Translations under genes and position numbers: made by a program | Shown: positions 5,781 to 7,752 of the stretch, one piece after another | Layout: each line of letters starts with the position of its first letter | Numbering within the stretch: the first letter of the stretch is position 1 | Notes under the pieces: model-generated | What the model saw: the letters and a program-made list of their open reading frames with translations, nothing else | Databases searched by the model: none | What the model was told of the DNA's origin: nothing | Source of the DNA: an uncultured Hungatella sp. | Lineage (GTDB): Bacteria; Bacillota; Clostridia; Lachnospirales; Lachnospiraceae | Reading direction: 5' to 3' | Assembly (NCBI GenBank): GCA_910586845.1 | Contig: CAJUJV010000027.1 | Span: 1-7,752 of the forward strand | Length of the DNA stretch: 7,752 nt

Positions 5781-5803
5781 ATAGTTTCCATTTTGGAAAC
5801 TAT
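5781..5803. promoter_or_regulatory. Palindromic operator overlapping the RpiR stop codon
   Basis: ATAGTTTCC (5781-5789) and GGAAACTAT (5795-5803) are perfect inverted repeats around ATTTT. The RpiR stop codon TAG (5802..5800) lies inside the right arm. The centre is about 47 bp upstream of the likely start of the glucosidase copy 2 transcript. No T tract follows the stem on the minus strand, so an operator, probably for the RpiR protein, is favoured over a terminator. Confidence 0.6.
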
Positions 5804-6558
5804 TTCTTTTCAAACTCATATTGTTTAAGCCGGGCAATGATGAGATCTACTACAAACCGCATGGCGAATTCATTAAAATCCATGTTCTCTGACGGAACAA
5901 CCAATTGGTTTTTTGGTCCTCTTATATCTTTACCGCAGGTAATCACCCAGGTATCATTGTCCACATCCAATATCCGTCTCATGACGCTTTTGTCAAATAC
6001 AAAACTTCTTCCGTTAATGCTGATGACCAATATCATAACGTCTTTATCCAAAGAAAAGTTTCTGGAAAATTCTGTATTGCTGATTCCAATGGGAATTAAC
6101 AGCTTCCCTAATTCTATCTGCAAAGTCTGGCAAATCGCTCTGGCCTCCCCCTGGGCGAAAAGGTAGATTTCCTTGTGCTTATAAACGCAGGTAATCAGTT
6201 CTTCCAGTCTTTCGTAATCAATGTTTTTCTCCACCCACCGCAGCATTTCCGTGTATTGGGAGACAAACCTCGCCGCGTTTGTTCTCAGATCATACCCGGG
6301 AAGAAAAATCCGCGCTTTTTGTCCCTGGGCTTCCAGATAATCCACACAAGCGTCTTTAAAATCGGAATAGCTCTCATAGCCCAGCTTTTTTACAAATTTG
6401 GAAACCTGCCCTTTAGACACATAGCAGGCTCCGGCAACCTCTCCAATGGACATACGCGGGATTTCTCTCATATTCTTTTTCATATAATCACTGAGAATAT
6501 ACGCGGAATCGCTGCAGTCATAAGTATTAAGAATATCGTTCAGTTTGCTGTCAATCAT
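5800..6558 (-). CDS. RpiR-family transcriptional regulator (HTH + SIS domain)
   Basis: A 252-aa sugar-phosphate-responsive regulator. Seen: an N-terminal RpiR-type helix-turn-helix (about 1-77; MSIGEVAGACYVSKGQVSKF and VKKLGYESYSDFKDA are characteristic) and a C-terminal SIS sugar-phosphate-binding fold (about 105-245), with EIYLFAQGEARAIC (130-143) as the first strand-loop and VMILVISINGRS (174-185) as the second. The usual Ser of the first loop (GxGxS) is replaced by EAR, so ligand contacts may differ. The frame is open to an ATG at 6585, but the ATG at 6558 has GGAGG 6 nt upstream and begins the family domain. It lies upstream of glucosidase copy 2 on the same strand with no clear terminator between, so the two are probably partly cotranscribed. 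It most likely senses a 6-phospho-sugar and acts at 5781-5803. I see no clear minus-strand promoter for it. Confidence 0.9.
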   Translation of the reverse strand: MIDSKLNDILNTYDCSDSAYILSDYMKKNMREIPRMSIGEVAGACYVSKGQVSKFVKKLGYESYSDFKDACVDYLEAQGQKARIFLPGYDLRTNAARFVSQYTEMLRWVEKNIDYERLEELITCVYKHKEIYLFAQGEARAICQTLQIELGKLLIPIGISNTEFSRNFSLDKDVMILVISINGRSFVFDKSVMRRILDVDNDTWVITCGKDIRGPKNQLVVPSENMDFNEFAMRFVVDLIIARLKQYEFEKK

Positions 6559-6631
6559 AATTCTCCTCCATTTACCCCGGCCCACCCTTTCCAGGCATCT
6601 GAAAGAGCCGGAAAAGTATCTCCCTTATGGC

Positions 6632-6660
6632 AGGACAGCTCCCTCCCCGTCTGGTATAAT
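6632..6660 (+). promoter_or_regulatory. Candidate promoter for the AraC-GNAT gene
   Basis: AGGACA (6632-6637) and TATAAT (6655-6660) are 17 bp apart, and TGG precedes the TATAAT, making an extended -10. The -35 matches TTGACA at four of six positions. It points at the AraC-GNAT gene. The expected start, near 6667, lies inside the cre-like site. Confidence 0.58.
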
Positions 6661-6663
6661 AAT

Positions 6664-6677
6664 AGAAAGCGCTTCAA
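6664..6677. promoter_or_regulatory. cre-like site (candidate CcpA operator)
   Basis: AGAAAGCGCTTCAA matches the palindromic ideal TGAAAGCGCTTTCA at 10 of 14 positions, with the full AAGCGCTT core (6667-6674). It covers the likely start site of the plus-strand promoter and lies in the leader or promoter region of the RpiR gene on the other strand. CcpA binding here would give glucose repression. This is inference, and a LacI-type operator would look the same. Confidence 0.42.
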
Positions 6678-6864
6678 CAGCACCAGGGAAGAACGGTTGA
6701 TTTTAATCTTCCTGCCGTCCCGGCGACGCGGCCAGTCTTTTGAGAGCTATATCCTGGCATTTATGGGGACATCTTTAAAGATATAAAAGAAAAACCGCAA
6801 GAATCATGAAAAGAAACCACGGCTGTTGTGGTATCCTGTGATCAGACAGGAAAGGAGGGAAACC

Positions 6865-7728
6865 ATGAGCATCCATAAAATTGAGAAAATAGGAGAGGTA
6901 ATTTCCTATATAGAAGCCCACCTCAATGAAAAAATGGATTTAGACACCATCGCCAATTCGGTCTGCTATTCCAAGTATCATCTGCATCGAATGTTCACAG
7001 ACACGGTGGGGATCACGCTCCATGATTATATCCAGCGCCGGCGGCTGACCCAGGCGGCAAAACTGCTGGTGTTCTCTGAAAAGCCGATTATGGAAATCTC
7101 GCTGATCGCCGGCTATGAAAGCCAGCAGGCGTTTACTTCCGTCTTCAAGTCCATGTACAAGCAAACACCCTTTGAGTACAGGCAGAACCAGGTCTTTTAC
7201 GCTCTCCAGATGGAGTTTACCCTAAACAAAAATCCATCTGCCCCAGACACGGCCGCCCAGGAGATTTCTTACGCCGCCCTGACGGATATCCCTGACTGGA
7301 TGGATTTTATCCCCCTTGTAATCCACGGGTTTCCCTGTCTCGACGAGAGCGCTCATCTGGAACAGGTCAGGCGGTCTATCCGGCAGCGCCAGGCTCTCAT
7401 CATGAGAGATGGCCCGGCCGTGATCGGAGCTGCCGGGTTTTCCCGCGAGGCCGGGAGCATCGACTTTCTGGCGGTCCACCCTCAATACCGCCATTATGGA
7501 GTGGCGAAGGCTTTTCTTGACTTCCTGACAGGGGATTTACTGGCTGGCCGTGAAATCAGTGTCACCACCTTTCGGGAGGGGGACAAAGCGGACACAGGCC
7601 AGCGAGCGGCGTATAAAGAACTTGGATTTGTGGAATCTGAGCTTCTCACCCAGTTCGGCTATCCCACCCAGCGATTGATCCTGCCGACTATTCATCTTAC
7701 CACGAAAACAGGAGAAATACAACAATGA
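6865..7728 (+). CDS. AraC-family regulator fused to a GNAT acetyltransferase domain
   Basis: A 287-aa two-domain protein. The N-terminal part (about 5-107) is a complete AraC-type DNA-binding domain with two helix-turn-helix units: MDLDTIANSVCYSKYHLHRM (24-43) and IMEISLIAGYESQQAFTSVF (75-94), the latter followed by the family's KQTPFEYR (99-106). The C-terminal part (about 137-275) looks like a GNAT N-acetyltransferase: IDFLAVHPQYRHYGVAKAFL (199-218) carries the strand 4/acetyl-CoA loop R/Q-x-x-G-x-A pattern (R209, G212, A214), and AYKELGFVESE (249-259) is the usual distal motif. The frame is open to an ATG at 6826, but GGAGG lies 6 nt before 6865 and AraC homology starts at once. The C-terminal domain may sense acetyl-CoA or a ligand, or acetylate an amine or drug; its target is unknown. 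The stop overlaps the next start (ATGA), so the next gene is its likely partner. Confidence 0.88.
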   Translation: MSIHKIEKIGEVISYIEAHLNEKMDLDTIANSVCYSKYHLHRMFTDTVGITLHDYIQRRRLTQAAKLLVFSEKPIMEISLIAGYESQQAFTSVFKSMYKQTPFEYRQNQVFYALQMEFTLNKNPSAPDTAAQEISYAALTDIPDWMDFIPLVIHGFPCLDESAHLEQVRRSIRQRQALIMRDGPAVIGAAGFSREAGSIDFLAVHPQYRHYGVAKAFLDFLTGDLLAGREISVTTFREGDKADTGQRAAYKELGFVESELLTQFGYPTQRLILPTIHLTTKTGEIQQ

Positions 7729-7752
7729 AGGACAATATCTTAGATCAGAAAT
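7725..7752 (+). CDS. Start of the next gene, truncated by the window edge
   Basis: An ATG at 7725 overlaps the AraC-GNAT stop codon in an ATGA arrangement. GGAG (7711-7714) lies 10 nt upstream. Only MKDNILDQK is visible, which is too little to name a family. The overlap suggests cotranscription and translational coupling with the AraC-GNAT gene. Confidence 0.5.

Larger units (their letters stand above)
6559..6864. other. Divergent intergenic region between RpiR and AraC-GNAT genes
   Basis: This 306-bp region has no gene I can support. It holds the RpiR ribosome binding site (GGAGG before 6558), a plus-strand promoter (6632-6660), a cre-like site (6664-6677), a GC-rich patch (about 6716-6735), a 12-bp perfect palindrome ATCTTTAAAGAT (6771-6782), a small ACCAC/GTGGT stem near 6820-6835 and the AAAGGAGGG ribosome binding site of the AraC-GNAT gene (6851-6859). 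With the promoter at 6632-6660 the AraC-GNAT mRNA would have a leader of about 200 nt. Confidence 0.6.

Noticed and set aside
5723..5799. Antiterminator (LicT/BglG) target before glucosidase copy 2
   Set aside because: No ribonucleic antiterminator consensus and no terminator with a U tract are visible; the regulator present is an RpiR protein.
5781..5803. Rho-independent terminator of the RpiR gene
   Set aside because: The stem is followed by AGGGAATGG on the minus strand, not a T tract, and it sits where an operator is expected.
6559..6585. Upstream ATG of the RpiR frame (MGRGKWRRI extension)
   Set aside because: No good ribosome binding site, whereas GGAGG sits 6 nt before the ATG at 6558, where the family domain begins.
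6175..6786. 203-codon plus-strand ORF opposite the RpiR gene
   Set aside because: It is a shadow of the RpiR coding strand running into the intergenic region, with no ribosome binding site or domain.
6826..6864. Upstream ATG of the AraC-GNAT frame
   Set aside because: The extension includes the strong AAAGGAGGG ribosome binding site of the start at 6865 and has no family match.
1..7752. CRISPR array, tRNA, rRNA, transposase or phage genes
   Set aside because: No regularly spaced repeats, cloverleaf sequences or recombinase motifs were seen on either strand.

Overview
The window looks like a chromosomal carbohydrate-use region from a low-to-mid-GC Gram-positive anaerobe, most likely a gut Clostridia/Lachnospiraceae-type Firmicute. 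This rests on strong AGGAGG-type ribosome binding sites, clear TATAAT boxes, phospho-beta-glucosidases that would need a PTS, and RpiR, LysR and AraC regulators close to their targets. Species and taxon are inference. No PTS gene, RNA gene, CRISPR array or transposase is visible.

Layout. (1) Positions 1-149 hold only the unrecognised start of whatever lies downstream on the minus strand. (2) A minus-strand set runs from about 2994 down to 150: an 81-aa helical protein, a 333-aa alpha/beta hydrolase with an apparent cysteine nucleophile, and a GH1 6-phospho-beta-glucosidase. The first two are tightly coupled. A 127-nt gap with a tandem 19-bp-period repeat precedes the glucosidase. (3) A LysR regulator reads away from this set at 3109-3999. 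The 114-bp intergenic region holds interleaved divergent promoters and a 10+10 bp palindrome over the LysR -10 box. (4) Positions 4000-4297, between convergent gene ends, hold a probable terminator, a second long inverted repeat and what looks like a broken piece of another LysR gene. (5) A second minus-strand unit is an RpiR regulator (5800-6558) followed by a second GH1 6-phospho-beta-glucosidase (4298-5722). A 9+9 bp palindrome overlaps the RpiR stop codon, just upstream of the glucosidase's extended -10 box. (6) A 306-bp divergent region with a plus-strand promoter and a cre-like site leads to an AraC-type regulator fused to a GNAT acetyltransferase (6865-7728). Its stop codon overlaps the start of a further gene that runs off the window.

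Working model (inference): a PTS elsewhere imports and phosphorylates plant beta-glucosides, and the two cytoplasmic GH1 enzymes release glucose-6-phosphate and the aglycone. The RpiR protein probably controls the second glucosidase and the LysR protein the hydrolase unit. The hydrolase may act on acylated glycosides or ester-type aglycones. The AraC-GNAT gene seems to be a separate unit. The least ordinary items are the AraC-GNAT fusion, the LysR relic next to the second glucosidase, the operator built over the RpiR stop codon, and the LysR start region with its self-complementary Shine-Dalgarno sequence.
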